Shown here one piece after another: positions 43,599-51,909 of a DNA stretch of 64,000 bases. How positions within the stretch are numbered: the first letter of the stretch is position 1; each line of letters starts with the position of its first letter. Both the position numbers and the translations under genes were made by a program. The notes under the pieces were generated by a model. The model had not been told where the DNA came from. It made no database searches and saw only the letters and a program-made list of their open reading frames with translations. This stretch comes from [Lactobacillus] rogosae (GTDB lineage: Bacteria; Bacillota; Clostridia; Lachnospirales; Lachnospiraceae): assembly GCA_900112995.1 (NCBI GenBank), contig FONU01000003.1, forward strand, positions 124,001 to 188,000, given 5' to 3'.

Positions 43599-43821
43599 TA
43601 ATCTTCAATGGCTCTGCCAGGAGGTGTGTGGCGGACGGATGTTGTGAAGGCTGTTTATTGCCGCTGGGCACGTTCGCACTGCTTGCAGCCGTAGCGGACA
43701 CGTAAGCGGCTAAAGGACAGCCGCTAAGTGCCGACGGCTGCAAAAGCACCCAGCTTGTAATATAACACGCCTGCACAACTGGGGTGCGACAGACGGCGGG
43801 ATGCGATCGGGAGATTATTAA
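43595..43821 (+). ncRNA. GC-rich structured region, possible non-coding RNA
   Basis: A GC-rich island in AT-rich DNA that folds into nested helices: outer TTAATAATCT 43595-43604 / AGATTATTAA 43812-43821; AGGTGTGT 43622-43629 / ACACGCCT 43765-43772; GCTGGG 43663-43668 / CCCAGC 43749-43754; GCAGCCGT 43685-43692 / ACGGCTGC 43734-43741; and AGCGGCT 43705-43711 / AGCCGCT 43719-43725. The outer helix covers the stop codon of the repressor gene. No known class was recognised, and it shares no clear motif with the 120-nt elements. Confidence 0.5.
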
Positions 43822-43878
43822 TTTAACGAGGGGGCGGTGTTTGGCTGGAGTAGTGTAATGAGAGATGGTTGTAATAAT

Positions 43879-43908
43879 TAGCGGTGGCTTTTTGGCTGCC
43901 GCTTTTTT
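43879..43908 (+). terminator. terminator downstream of the GC-rich structured region
   Basis: A 9-bp stem AGCGGTGGC / GCTGCCGCT with G-T wobbles and a TTTTTG loop, followed by TTTTTT. It would end transcripts of the metal operon and the structured region. Confidence 0.75.
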
Positions 43909-43973
43909 GTGTGTTGGGTTATAGGTAAAAACTATAATAGGTTATATTTATTAGGAATAATATCTACTATTGA

Positions 43974-44002
43974 CTTGGTAGGTTAATGGCTGTAATATAA
44001 TG
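43974..44002 (+). promoter_or_regulatory. promoter of metY copy 2
   Basis: TTGACT and TAATAT with a 17-base spacer lie within 43974-44002. An ATATGAATT motif, the complement of part of the metY copy 1 repeat, follows at 44022-44030. Confidence 0.55.
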
Positions 44003-44073
44003 ACAACGATAACAAACACATATATGAATTATATGCTAAGACTTATTAGACAATAGATATGGAGGATATTATT

Positions 44074-45387
44074 ATGGCAAAGAAACATTACGAAGACAGA
44101 AATCTTAAGTTTGAAACATTACAGTTACATGTAGGACAGGAACAGCCTGATCCAGTTACAGATGCAAGAGCAGTTCCAATCTACCTTACATCATCATATG
44201 TATTCCATAACAGCCAGCACGCTGCTGACAGATTCGGTCTTAAAGATGCAGGTAACATTTACGGACGTCTTACTAACCCAACAGAAGATGTATTTGAAAA
44301 GAGAATTGCAGCACTTGAAGGTGGTGTAGCAGCACTTGCAGTTGGTTCAGGAGCAGCAGCACTTGCATATGCTTTCCAGGCACTTGCACACGCAGGTGAC
44401 CATATCGTAGCAGCTAAGAATATTTATGGTGGTACATACAACCTTTTAGCACATACATTTCCAGATTACGGAATTGAAGCTACATTCGTAGATCCATTTG
44501 ATTATGATGCTATCGAAGCAGCTATCAGACCTAACACAAAGGCAGTACAGATTGAAACACTTGGCAATCCTAACTCAGAAGTAGTAGATATTGAAAGAAT
44601 AGCTAAGATTGCACACGCACACAACATTCCGCTTGTAGTTGATAATACATTTGCAACACCTTATCTTGTAAGACCTATCGAATATGGTGCTGATATTGTA
44701 GTTCATTCAGCAACTAAGTTCATCGGTGGACATGGTACAACACTTGGTGGTGTAATTATAGACAGTGGTAAGTTTGACTGGGTTTCAGCAGCAGATAAGT
44801 TCCCTTGGTTAGTTGAACCAAATGTATCATATCACGGCGTAAGCTTTGCAAAGGATACAGCTCCAGCAGCATTTGTTACATACATCAGAGCTATCCTTCT
44901 TCGTGATACAGGTGCTACAATTTCACCTATACATTCATTCATTTTCCTTCAGGGACTTGAAACATTATCACTTCGTGTAGAAAGACACGTTGAGAATGCA
45001 TTAAAGGTAGTTCAGTACTTAAAGAATCAGCCATTAGTAGAAAAGGTTAACCATCCATCTATCTCAACTAATGCTGAGCAGCAGGAACTTTACAAGAAGT
45101 ACTTCCCTAACGGTGGTGGTTCTATCTTCACATTTGAAATCAAGGGTGGAGCAGCAGAAGCACAGAAGTTCATCGATAACCTTGAGTTATTCTCACTTCT
45201 TGCAAATGTAGCTGATGTTAAGTCACTTGCTATACATCCAGCAAGCACAACTCATTCAGAGTGCAACGAAGCAGAACTTCTCGACCAGGGAATTAAGCCT
45301 AACACAATCAGGCTTTCAATCGGTACAGAGAATATTGATGATATTATCGAAGACCTTGATGAGGCATTTAAGGCTATTCAGGAATAA
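44074..45387 (+). CDS. metY: O-acetylhomoserine sulfhydrylase (copy 2)
   Basis: A 437-residue PLP enzyme, the normal MetY length. It begins KKHYEDRNLKFETLQLHVGQEQPDPVTDARAVPIYLTSSYVF (in pieces) and has YGRLTNPTEDVFEKRIAALEGG, VVDNTFATPYLVRPIEYGAD, and the PLP lysine in SATKFIGGHGTTLGG near residue 215. It makes homocysteine from O-acetylhomoserine and sulfide. The frame starts at ATG 44059, but that ATG carries the ribosome site GGAGG; ATG 44074 is the real start. It has its own promoter and stands apart from the carrier cluster, so it is probably the free-sulfide enzyme. Confidence 0.94.
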   Translation: MAKKHYEDRNLKFETLQLHVGQEQPDPVTDARAVPIYLTSSYVFHNSQHAADRFGLKDAGNIYGRLTNPTEDVFEKRIAALEGGVAALAVGSGAAALAYAFQALAHAGDHIVAAKNIYGGTYNLLAHTFPDYGIEATFVDPFDYDAIEAAIRPNTKAVQIETLGNPNSEVVDIERIAKIAHAHNIPLVVDNTFATPYLVRPIEYGADIVVHSATKFIGGHGTTLGGVIIDSGKFDWVSAADKFPWLVEPNVSYHGVSFAKDTAPAAFVTYIRAILLRDTGATISPIHSFIFLQGLETLSLRVERHVENALKVVQYLKNQPLVEKVNHPSISTNAEQQELYKKYFPNGGGSIFTFEIKGGAAEAQKFIDNLELFSLLANVADVKSLAIHPASTTHSECNEAELLDQGIKPNTIRLSIGTENIDDIIEDLDEAFKAIQE

Positions 45388-45428
45388 TAATTAATAATAA
45401 AATCTTCTGATTAGATAAGTAGAATAGG

Positions 45429-45490
45429 ACACGGGTATTATGCTGTAGTTCAATCTCAGGATTGGATATGGCGGATATCCGTGTTTTGTT
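45429..45490 (+). terminator. terminator after metY copy 2
   Basis: ACACGGGTAT 45429-45438 pairs with ATATCCGTGT 45475-45484 with one wobble, followed by TTTTGTT. Confidence 0.6.
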
Positions 45491-45593
45491 GTGTAAGGTT
45501 GGAAAGTTGTTAGAAAAGTGTTGAAACTTGTATCATATAGTGCTACAGTTTATATAAGAAATTTTTTAAAAGACACGAAAGGGGTTTTTAACA

Positions 45594-46058
45594 ATGATTT
45601 ATGCATCACTTAATGCCAAGAAAGGCAATTATCAGTATCCAGCAGCTATTGCTACAGCTTTAGAGTTTCTTGCTAAGCCAGAAACAGCAGAGCTTCCAGT
45701 GGGAAGATATGAGCTTGACGGAGATAATATTTTTGTACTTATTCAGGACCAGACAACAGCTCCAGTAGAGAATAAGAGAGCAGAAAGCCATAGAAATTAT
45801 ATCGATATCCAGTATCTTTTCACAGGAAAGGAAGTACAGGGCTATGCACCACTTCTTCCAGGTGTTACAGGTGAAGAACCAGCAGGCAAGGATAATATTT
45901 TCTATGATACTGTAGAGAATGAGCAGTTCATAACATTACATCCGGGTGAATTCACAGTATTCTTTACTAATGATATTCATCGTCCTAACTGCACAATGGA
46001 TGAACCAGTTAACATTCATAAGGCAGTTGTTAAGATTAAAGAAAGCCTCATTAAGTAA
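45594..46058 (+). CDS. YhcH/YjgK/YiaL family protein
   Basis: A 154-residue single-domain beta-sandwich protein of the YhcH/YjgK/YiaL (DUF386) family. Markers include ENKRAESHRNYIDIQYLFTGKE with the glutamate and histidine of the metal site, the DNIFYDTVE segment, LHPGEFTVFFTNDIHRPNC with further histidines, and IHKAVVKI. Relatives act in sialic acid or other sugar catabolism, but no such genes are next to it. Ribosome site AAAGGGG; it stands alone between two terminators. Confidence 0.9.
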   Translation: MIYASLNAKKGNYQYPAAIATALEFLAKPETAELPVGRYELDGDNIFVLIQDQTTAPVENKRAESHRNYIDIQYLFTGKEVQGYAPLLPGVTGEEPAGKDNIFYDTVENEQFITLHPGEFTVFFTNDIHRPNCTMDEPVNIHKAVVKIKESLIK

Positions 46059-46092
46059 TTGACAGATTATATACAGAATATATAGCTTTTTA

Positions 46093-46132
46093 TATGAGTA
46101 TTGTGACCTTTTGGTTGCAGTACTCATTTTTT
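46093..46132 (+). terminator. terminator after the YhcH-type gene
   Basis: TGAGTA 46095-46100 pairs with TACTCA 46121-46126, with an inner TGACC/GGTTG helix, followed by TTTTTT. Confidence 0.85.
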
Positions 46133-46225
46133 GTACTTTTCTTAATAAATAATTGAAATTTTATTAAGAATGAATTAGAATATATTAAAATTAGAATAGT
46201 GATAATATAGTAAGGAGAGATATGT

Positions 46226-47527
46226 ATGTTTAGTCAGTTATTTGGAAAATATCTTGTGGACAATAAAGTTATTACTAAGGAACAGTTGGATGAAGTTATT
46301 AGCAAGATGGAAAATGTAAGGGCAAAGCTTGGCTTTATTGCTGTATCAGAAGGTATTCTTACTAAGGAAAAGGCTGAGGAGATTAATATTCTCCAGACAC
46401 AAAAGGATGCTAAGTTCGGTGATATAGCGGTTGAAGAAGGCTATATAACTAAGGAACAGCTAGAGGATATGCTTAATAAGCAGGGAAGCACTTATATCAA
46501 ATTTATGCAGGTGCTTGAAGAGGTAAGTGGCCTTTCACAGAACGATATTGAAACACACATTGAAGAATTCAGAAAGAGCATTGGTTTTGCACCTGAAGAA
46601 CTTGAGGCTTTAAAGAATGATGATATTGATAAGATTGTGCCTATGTTTGCATATGCTTCAAAGCCATATATAACAGATATTGCGGCACTTGCATTAAGAA
46701 ATATTACAAGATTTGTTACAAGCAATTATTATATTGGAAAGATTGAGCATGTAAATAATTTTGAATATAGGGCATTTGCTGGACAGAGATGTGAAGGTGA
46801 TGTTAATTCAGTGATAGGTTTTGCTGTAAAGAATGCCCCACAGGCATTTATTGATATTGCAAAAGGATATTCTAAGTCAGATGATTTCCAATTCGGACTT
46901 GAAAGCTACGATGCAGTAGGTGAATTCATTAATTGTATAGATGGACTTTTCTCATCAGCATTATCTAATGAGAATATTGATATCGAAATTCTTCCTCAGT
47001 TCGCATATGAGAATCAGATTGCCAAGGGTAATGCTTATGTTCTTCCTATATATATCAATGGCTGTGAAGTATCATTATATATTGCTGTAGATAGTGATGT
47101 TACTATAGGGCAGATGCCGGTAACAAGAAAGCTTGCTGTTAAGGCAGGTTCGGTAGATGAGGGTGATAAGCACACAGTTCTTATCGTAGATGATTCAGGT
47201 ATGTCAAGAATGATGTTAAGAAATATTCTTGAAGATGCTGGATATTGTATAGTTGCAGAAGCCTCTGATGGTCTTGAAGGTGAGCTTGCTTATAAGCAGT
47301 ATGCTCCGGATGTTGTTACGCTTGATATTACAATGCCTAATATGGATGGTATAGAGTGCCTTGAGAAGATTATGGACTATGATCCGGATGCTAATGTTAT
47401 TATGATAACAGCCGCAGGACAGCAGAATAAGGTTATTAAGGCACTTAAAGAAGGTGCTAAGAAGTTCATTACTAAGCCTTATAATGTTGAAGATGTATTA
47501 AAGAACATTGGAGATATGGTTGAATAA
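46226..47527 (+). CDS. CheX-like/CheY fusion with N-terminal MshEN-like repeats
   Basis: A 433-residue chemotaxis-type protein. The N-terminus (about 1-85) has two copies of a pattern like LVDNKVITKEQLDEVI and VEEGYITKEQLEDML, resembling the MshEN/GspE N-terminal repeats known to bind cyclic-di-GMP. The middle part (about 150-305) looks like the CheC/CheX phosphatase fold. The C-terminal receiver domain (about 315-432) has IVDDSGMSRMML, the acceptor in VVTLDITMPNMDG, MITAAGQ, and FITKPYN. A terminal CheY fused to its own likely phosphatase suggests a self-limited signal. Ribosome site AAGGAGAG. Confidence 0.8.
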   Translation: MFSQLFGKYLVDNKVITKEQLDEVISKMENVRAKLGFIAVSEGILTKEKAEEINILQTQKDAKFGDIAVEEGYITKEQLEDMLNKQGSTYIKFMQVLEEVSGLSQNDIETHIEEFRKSIGFAPEELEALKNDDIDKIVPMFAYASKPYITDIAALALRNITRFVTSNYYIGKIEHVNNFEYRAFAGQRCEGDVNSVIGFAVKNAPQAFIDIAKGYSKSDDFQFGLESYDAVGEFINCIDGLFSSALSNENIDIEILPQFAYENQIAKGNAYVLPIYINGCEVSLYIAVDSDVTIGQMPVTRKLAVKAGSVDEGDKHTVLIVDDSGMSRMMLRNILEDAGYCIVAEASDGLEGELAYKQYAPDVVTLDITMPNMDGIECLEKIMDYDPDANVIMITAAGQQNKVIKALKEGAKKFITKPYNVEDVLKNIGDMVE

Positions 47528-47573
47528 TATTAAACTTTCTATTAAAGTCTGTTAAATAATTATAAAAATAGAC

Positions 47574-47603
47574 TGGTCAAAGTTAATAAATGTATGTTAT
47601 AAT
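47574..47603 (+). promoter_or_regulatory. promoter of the purine permease gene
   Basis: TGGTCA 47574-47579 and TATAAT 47598-47603 with an 18-base spacer. No purine riboswitch motif was found in the 55-base leader. Confidence 0.5.
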
Positions 47604-47658
47604 CGAGTGTAAACGCTATATAAGCATACGTAATAATTTAAGAAACGGAGACTTAATA

Positions 47659-49056
47659 ATGGAAAAGTTTTTTAAGGTAAAAGAACACGGCTCAACAGTA
47701 AGGGTTGAAGTTCTTGCCGGTATCACAACGTTTATGGCAATGTCGTATATCCTTATGGTTAATGCAGGTATGTTTTCTGCACTTCCAGAAGTATCCTACA
47801 ATGCTATATACATTGCTACAGCTCTTTCAGCAGTTGTTGGAACATTTGCAATGGCATTTCTTGCTAACCTTCCGCTAGGTCTGGCATCAGGTATGGGACT
47901 TAATGCTTTTTTCGTGTATACAGCCTGCTTTAATTTTGGGTTAAGCTATGCTAACGCACTTGTATTAGTTCTTTTAGATGGTATTGTATTTATTATTCTT
48001 ACAATAACAGGAATAAGAGCAAAGCTTTTTGCTGCTATACCTGACGCAGTAAGAATGGCTATACCAGCTGGTATCGGTCTTTTTATTGCATTTCTTGGTT
48101 TACAGAATGCAGGACTTATTGTTAATGATGAGTCAACACTTGTAAATCTTGCTTCATTTAATGTACTTAATGGTAATGCAAGCTGGGCAACAATTATGCC
48201 AAAGATTGTAACTATAGCTGCTCTTGTTATAATAGCAGTTCTTACAGTAAGAAAGATTAAAGGTTCAGTACTCTGGGGTATTCTTGGTGGAACGGTTATT
48301 TACTATGTATTAGGATTTACTATACCAGGCTTTTATGATGGATTTTTTGAGGGAATGACTCTTAATCCATTTGCTGCATTTGGTGATTGGGCTTCAATGT
48401 CATTTGGCAAGGTATTTACACAGGGATTTGATTTCTCACATTATCTTGCTAATCATACAACAGCAGACCTTGTACTTATAATTGCTACAACAGCTCTTGC
48501 TTTCTGTATGGTAGATATGTTTGATACTCTTGGAACACTTTATGGTGCATGCTCAAGAGGTGATATGCTTGATGAGAATGGACAGGTTCCTAATTTTGAG
48601 AAGGCTATGTTATCAGATGCCCTTGCAACTTGTGTAGGTGCTGTATGTGGTACATCTACAGTTACAACATTCGTTGAGTCATCATCAGGTGTTGCAGAAG
48701 GTGGAAGGACAGGTTTATCATCATTCACAACAGGATGTTTGTTCTTTGTGGCAATGTTCTTAAGCCCTATAGCAGCATTAATTCCAGGTAGTGCTACAGC
48801 AGCAGCTCTTATATACGTTGGTGTACTTATGATGGGTGGTGTAGCTAAGATTGACTGGAATGATATATCAGTTGCAGTTCCAGCATTCCTTACAATTGCA
48901 TTTATGTCATTTGCATATAATATAAGTTATGGTATTGCATTTGGTCTTATATCATATATTCTTATAAAAGTATTTTCTGGCAAGTCTAAGGAAGTTAAAG
49001 CATTTACATGGGTAATAGCTATATTATTTACCCTAATGTTCTTCCTTACACATTAA
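47659..49056 (+). CDS. purine permease, AzgA/PbuG-type (NCS2)
   Basis: A 465-residue membrane protein with about twelve helices or more. AzgA-type markers: EVLAGITTFMAMSYILMVNAGM at the start, GLASGMGLNAFFVY, MVDMFDTLGTLYGACSR near residue 285, and ATCVGAVCGTSTVTTFVESSSGVAEGGRTGLSS. It imports adenine, guanine or hypoxanthine by proton symport. The frame opens at 47590; ATG 47659 with ACGGAGAC upstream gives the normal start. Confidence 0.93.
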   Translation: MEKFFKVKEHGSTVRVEVLAGITTFMAMSYILMVNAGMFSALPEVSYNAIYIATALSAVVGTFAMAFLANLPLGLASGMGLNAFFVYTACFNFGLSYANALVLVLLDGIVFIILTITGIRAKLFAAIPDAVRMAIPAGIGLFIAFLGLQNAGLIVNDESTLVNLASFNVLNGNASWATIMPKIVTIAALVIIAVLTVRKIKGSVLWGILGGTVIYYVLGFTIPGFYDGFFEGMTLNPFAAFGDWASMSFGKVFTQGFDFSHYLANHTTADLVLIIATTALAFCMVDMFDTLGTLYGACSRGDMLDENGQVPNFEKAMLSDALATCVGAVCGTSTVTTFVESSSGVAEGGRTGLSSFTTGCLFFVAMFLSPIAALIPGSATAAALIYVGVLMMGGVAKIDWNDISVAVPAFLTIAFMSFAYNISYGIAFGLISYILIKVFSGKSKEVKAFTWVIAILFTLMFFLTH

Positions 49057-49095
49057 TCAGATGTAGAATATAAAAAATATATTAATATATGCCAG

Positions 49096-49134
49096 ATTGG
49101 TGTCGGTTATTCACTTAAAGTGTGACCGGCACCA
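49096..49134 (+). other. strong hairpin after the purine permease gene
   Basis: ATTGGTGTCGG pairs with CCGGCACCAAT, with an inner CACTT/AGTGTG helix. No T-run follows, so it may be an mRNA end-stabiliser or an operator instead of an intrinsic terminator. Confidence 0.5.
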
Positions 49135-49314
49135 ATGTAGCAATATGGGATTTACTAATTAACAATATTATATATGAATAAGATGTGATTTTAATTGAAA
49201 TATATTAATAACAGAAGTATCGGTTGATTAATTAAGGTTTAATTGAAATGGTATTTATAAGGAATACCGATTGATTAAGAATTGAAAAGAACGTAGAGAG
49301 GAATAGAGAGTTGT

Positions 49315-51147
49315 ATGGAAAAGCTTAAAACCTATTTAGAAGCACATAAGTTAATAACGGACGGAGCATTTGGTACATATTACTCAAGAGTTTATGATAC
49401 TAATGAACTGCCAGAGTCTGTTAATATTACTATGGGCAGACGTGTCACAGATATTCACAAAGAATATATTAATGCAGGGGCAAAGCTTATAAGAACCAAT
49501 ACATTTGCGGCTAATACTGTTAATCTTGAATGCAATTTTGATGAGGTTAAAGCTAATATAAAAGCAGCTGTTGCCAATGCAAGACAGGCAGTTAAGGAAT
49601 GTGGCAGGGAAGTATATATTGCCGCAGATATAGGTCCTATACCTAATGATAATCTTTTTGACAAGCAGACAGTAGTAGATGAATATGTAGATATTGCGAA
49701 GGTATTTCTTGAAGAAGGAATTAATGTATTCGTGTTCGAGACATTTGCAGATTTATCTAATATATCTGATGCCATAGATTATATAGGAAGTGCTGCGACT
49801 GGTGGAATTAATATAGCAGATAGTGTTTTGACAGACAGACCATTTGTTATAACACAGTTTGCAATCAACCAGTTTGGATATAGTAATTGTGGACTTAGTT
49901 CGTCTAAGCTAGTTAAGCTTGCAGATGATAATCCGTATATCGATGCTCTAGGATTTAACTGCGGAATTGGACCGGGACATATGGAACAGTTCATATTAAA
50001 GGAACGCCGTCATACTGACAAGTATTTAAGTGCACTTCCTAATGCAGGTTATCCTCAGGCAGTCAGCGGACGTATGATATTCTCTGACAAGAATATGGAT
50101 TATTATTCTGATAAAATGTGTGAATTGTTAAATGCAGGTGCTGATATAATCGGCGGCTGCTGTGGAACAACACCTGACTATATTGACAGAATAGCTTCCA
50201 AAGCAGATTTTACACAGAACAGACAGGGTGAAGGCTGTGATTGGGAGACTGATAATTCAGTACAGGCAGTAAACACAGCATTTTATCACAATAAGGAGGG
50301 GAAGAAGCTTATCGCAGTTGAGCTTGCACCTCCATTTGACAGTAATGCTGATAAGCTCTTAGATGCGGCACATTATCTTAAAAGCAAGGGTGTAGATGTA
50401 TTGACATTTCCTGACTCACCATCAGGAAGAACAAGAGCAGACTCTATTCTTATGGCAGAAAAAGTGTCAAGGCAGACGGGAATGTGTGTTATGCCACATC
50501 TTTGCTGTAGGGATAAAAATGCCATCGCAATCAGGTCACAGATATTAGGTGCTGATATTAATGGCATTAATAATTTTCTTGTCATTACAGGTGATCCAAT
50601 ACCTTCGGTAATGAGAAGCAGTGTTAAGAGCGTATTTAACTTTGACTCTGTAGGCTTTATGAATATATTAGATGATATGAATTCAGAACAGTTTGCAGAC
50701 CAGCCTGTTACATATGGCGGAGCTATTAATCAGGGCAGAAAAAGACTGGATATAGAGATTGGACGAGTAAAGAAGAAAATGGAAGCAGGAGCTACATTTT
50801 TTATGACACAGCCAGCATTCTGTGATGAGGATATAGAAAGAATTGCCACAATAAAAAAAGAAACAGGTGCAAGAATTCTATGTGGAATAATGCCGTTAGT
50901 GAGCTTTAAGAATGCTTCATTTATGAAGAATGAGATGACAGGCATTAATGTAACTGATGAGGTTCTGTTAAGATACAGACCGGATATGACTAAAGAAGAA
51001 GGAGAACAGGCAGGAATTGATTTGGCTGTTGAAATTATTAATAAATCCATCGATATAGTTGACGGATATTACTTCTCTTTCCCATTTATAAGAGTACATA
51101 TGCTTGATAAAATAATTAAACAGTCAGAACTATATGTTAATAACTAG
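49315..51147 (+). CDS. bifunctional homocysteine S-methyltransferase/methylenetetrahydrofolate reductase
   Basis: A 610-residue two-domain enzyme like B. subtilis YitJ. The N-terminal half (about 1-295) is the zinc-dependent homocysteine methyltransferase, with DGAFGTYY, ALGFNCGIG, and the cysteine pair GGCCGTTPDYI near residue 280. The C-terminal half (about 325-600) is methylenetetrahydrofolate reductase, with AVELAPPF, CRDKNAIAIRSQILGADINGINNFLVITGDP, FFMTQPAF and GIMPL. It should join methyl supply and transfer in the last step of methionine synthesis. A cobalamin domain is absent. Ribosome site GAGAGGAATAGAGAG. Confidence 0.92.
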   Translation: MEKLKTYLEAHKLITDGAFGTYYSRVYDTNELPESVNITMGRRVTDIHKEYINAGAKLIRTNTFAANTVNLECNFDEVKANIKAAVANARQAVKECGREVYIAADIGPIPNDNLFDKQTVVDEYVDIAKVFLEEGINVFVFETFADLSNISDAIDYIGSAATGGINIADSVLTDRPFVITQFAINQFGYSNCGLSSSKLVKLADDNPYIDALGFNCGIGPGHMEQFILKERRHTDKYLSALPNAGYPQAVSGRMIFSDKNMDYYSDKMCELLNAGADIIGGCCGTTPDYIDRIASKADFTQNRQGEGCDWETDNSVQAVNTAFYHNKEGKKLIAVELAPPFDSNADKLLDAAHYLKSKGVDVLTFPDSPSGRTRADSILMAEKVSRQTGMCVMPHLCCRDKNAIAIRSQILGADINGINNFLVITGDPIPSVMRSSVKSVFNFDSVGFMNILDDMNSEQFADQPVTYGGAINQGRKRLDIEIGRVKKKMEAGATFFMTQPAFCDEDIERIATIKKETGARILCGIMPLVSFKNASFMKNEMTGINVTDEVLLRYRPDMTKEEGEQAGIDLAVEIINKSIDIVDGYYFSFPFIRVHMLDKIIKQSELYVNN

Positions 51148-51176
51148 ATACATAAGACATATGGAGGTGGGGAATT

Positions 51177-51344
51177 ATGAATGAGGCACAAGTTAAACAT
51201 TTTATAGTTATGGAAAGACAAAAAGGTACAACAATAGAAGAATTAATATTCATTCTTCACGATAATGGTGTGCCAGAATATGAGATATCTAATTATCTTG
51301 AAATTTCAATTAAATATGTTGAGGAAATCTTAAGTGATTATTAA
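51177..51344 (+). CDS. small hypothetical protein, possibly helix-turn-helix
   Basis: A 55-residue protein starting at ATG 51177 with the strong site GGAGGTGGGG, 29 bases after the methyltransferase stop. It is helical; GVPEYEISNYLEISIKYVEEI in the second half has the rhythm of a helix-turn-helix. It may be co-transcribed with the methyltransferase gene. Function unknown. Confidence 0.7.
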   Translation: MNEAQVKHFIVMERQKGTTIEELIFILHDNGVPEYEISNYLEISIKYVEEILSDY

Positions 51345-51425
51345 TAAATGAAGCGGTATTAATGGTTGCAAATAAGGCATTTTGGGGATATAATCTATTA
51401 AAAGCACAGTTAATGGAGGAGTCTT

Positions 51426-51836
51426 ATGGAAGTATATGAGATGCCTATTACGGTTGAAGAGTCAAGGAATTATCACAAGCTGTTATATCAGTTAAAAGCA
51501 CTTAATCTTGTTGAATGGATTAAGACTTACATATTTACGGTTATATTTAATATGATATTTGCATTTGTTATATTTACATTTTCAACAAATTTAGCATTAT
51601 ATATCTGGAATAATGTACCAATGGGTATTAAGCTTCTGTTATTTGTTGTTGTATTCTTTCTTGTAGCATTGCAGAGATCTAAGAATATGCAGTTAAAAGC
51701 TATGTTACAGAAGTATTTTATTAATAATATTCCTCAGGAATTCTTATCAGGTGGAATACAGTTAAAGAAGATTAAAGTATCAAAGAATTCTTTAAAGGTG
51801 TATTATAGAAGATTTCACACACAGGATTTCCAATGA
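51426..51836 (+). CDS. hypothetical membrane protein
   Basis: A 136-residue protein with two hydrophobic segments (TYIFTVIFNMIFAFVIF near 38-54 and GIKLLLFVVVFFLVAL near 69-84) and a basic C-terminal soluble part (about 90-136) with KKIKVSKNSLKVYYRRF. No family was recognised. Ribosome site ATGGAGGAG. It may be in the same unit as the small gene upstream; a weak terminator follows. Confidence 0.78.
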   Translation: MEVYEMPITVEESRNYHKLLYQLKALNLVEWIKTYIFTVIFNMIFAFVIFTFSTNLALYIWNNVPMGIKLLLFVVVFFLVALQRSKNMQLKAMLQKYFINNIPQEFLSGGIQLKKIKVSKNSLKVYYRRFHTQDFQ

Positions 51837-51850
51837 TATTTCAGAATTGT

Positions 51851-51883
51851 AAAAGCTCCTTTTTGAATAAGAAAGGGGCTTTT
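51851..51883 (+). terminator. weak terminator before the ABC-F gene
   Basis: AAAAGCTCCTTTTT pairs with AGAAAGGGGCTTTT, with a short T-run at the end of the stem. Confidence 0.5.
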
Positions 51884-51909
51884 AATATGCACAAGAATGG
51901 AGATAATAT

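Noticed and set aside
43909-44073. Possible SAM (S-box) riboswitch before metY copy 2
   Set aside because: No S-box core motifs are visible, and the promoter lies too close to the start for such an element.
47528-47658. Possible purine riboswitch before the purine permease
   Set aside because: The conserved purine-aptamer loops are not present and the leader after the promoter is too short.
49141-49314. Possible SAM or cobalamin riboswitch before the homocysteine methyltransferase
   Set aside because: Only AT-rich sequence with loose repeats of a GATTGATTAA type is seen; no aptamer core was recognised.
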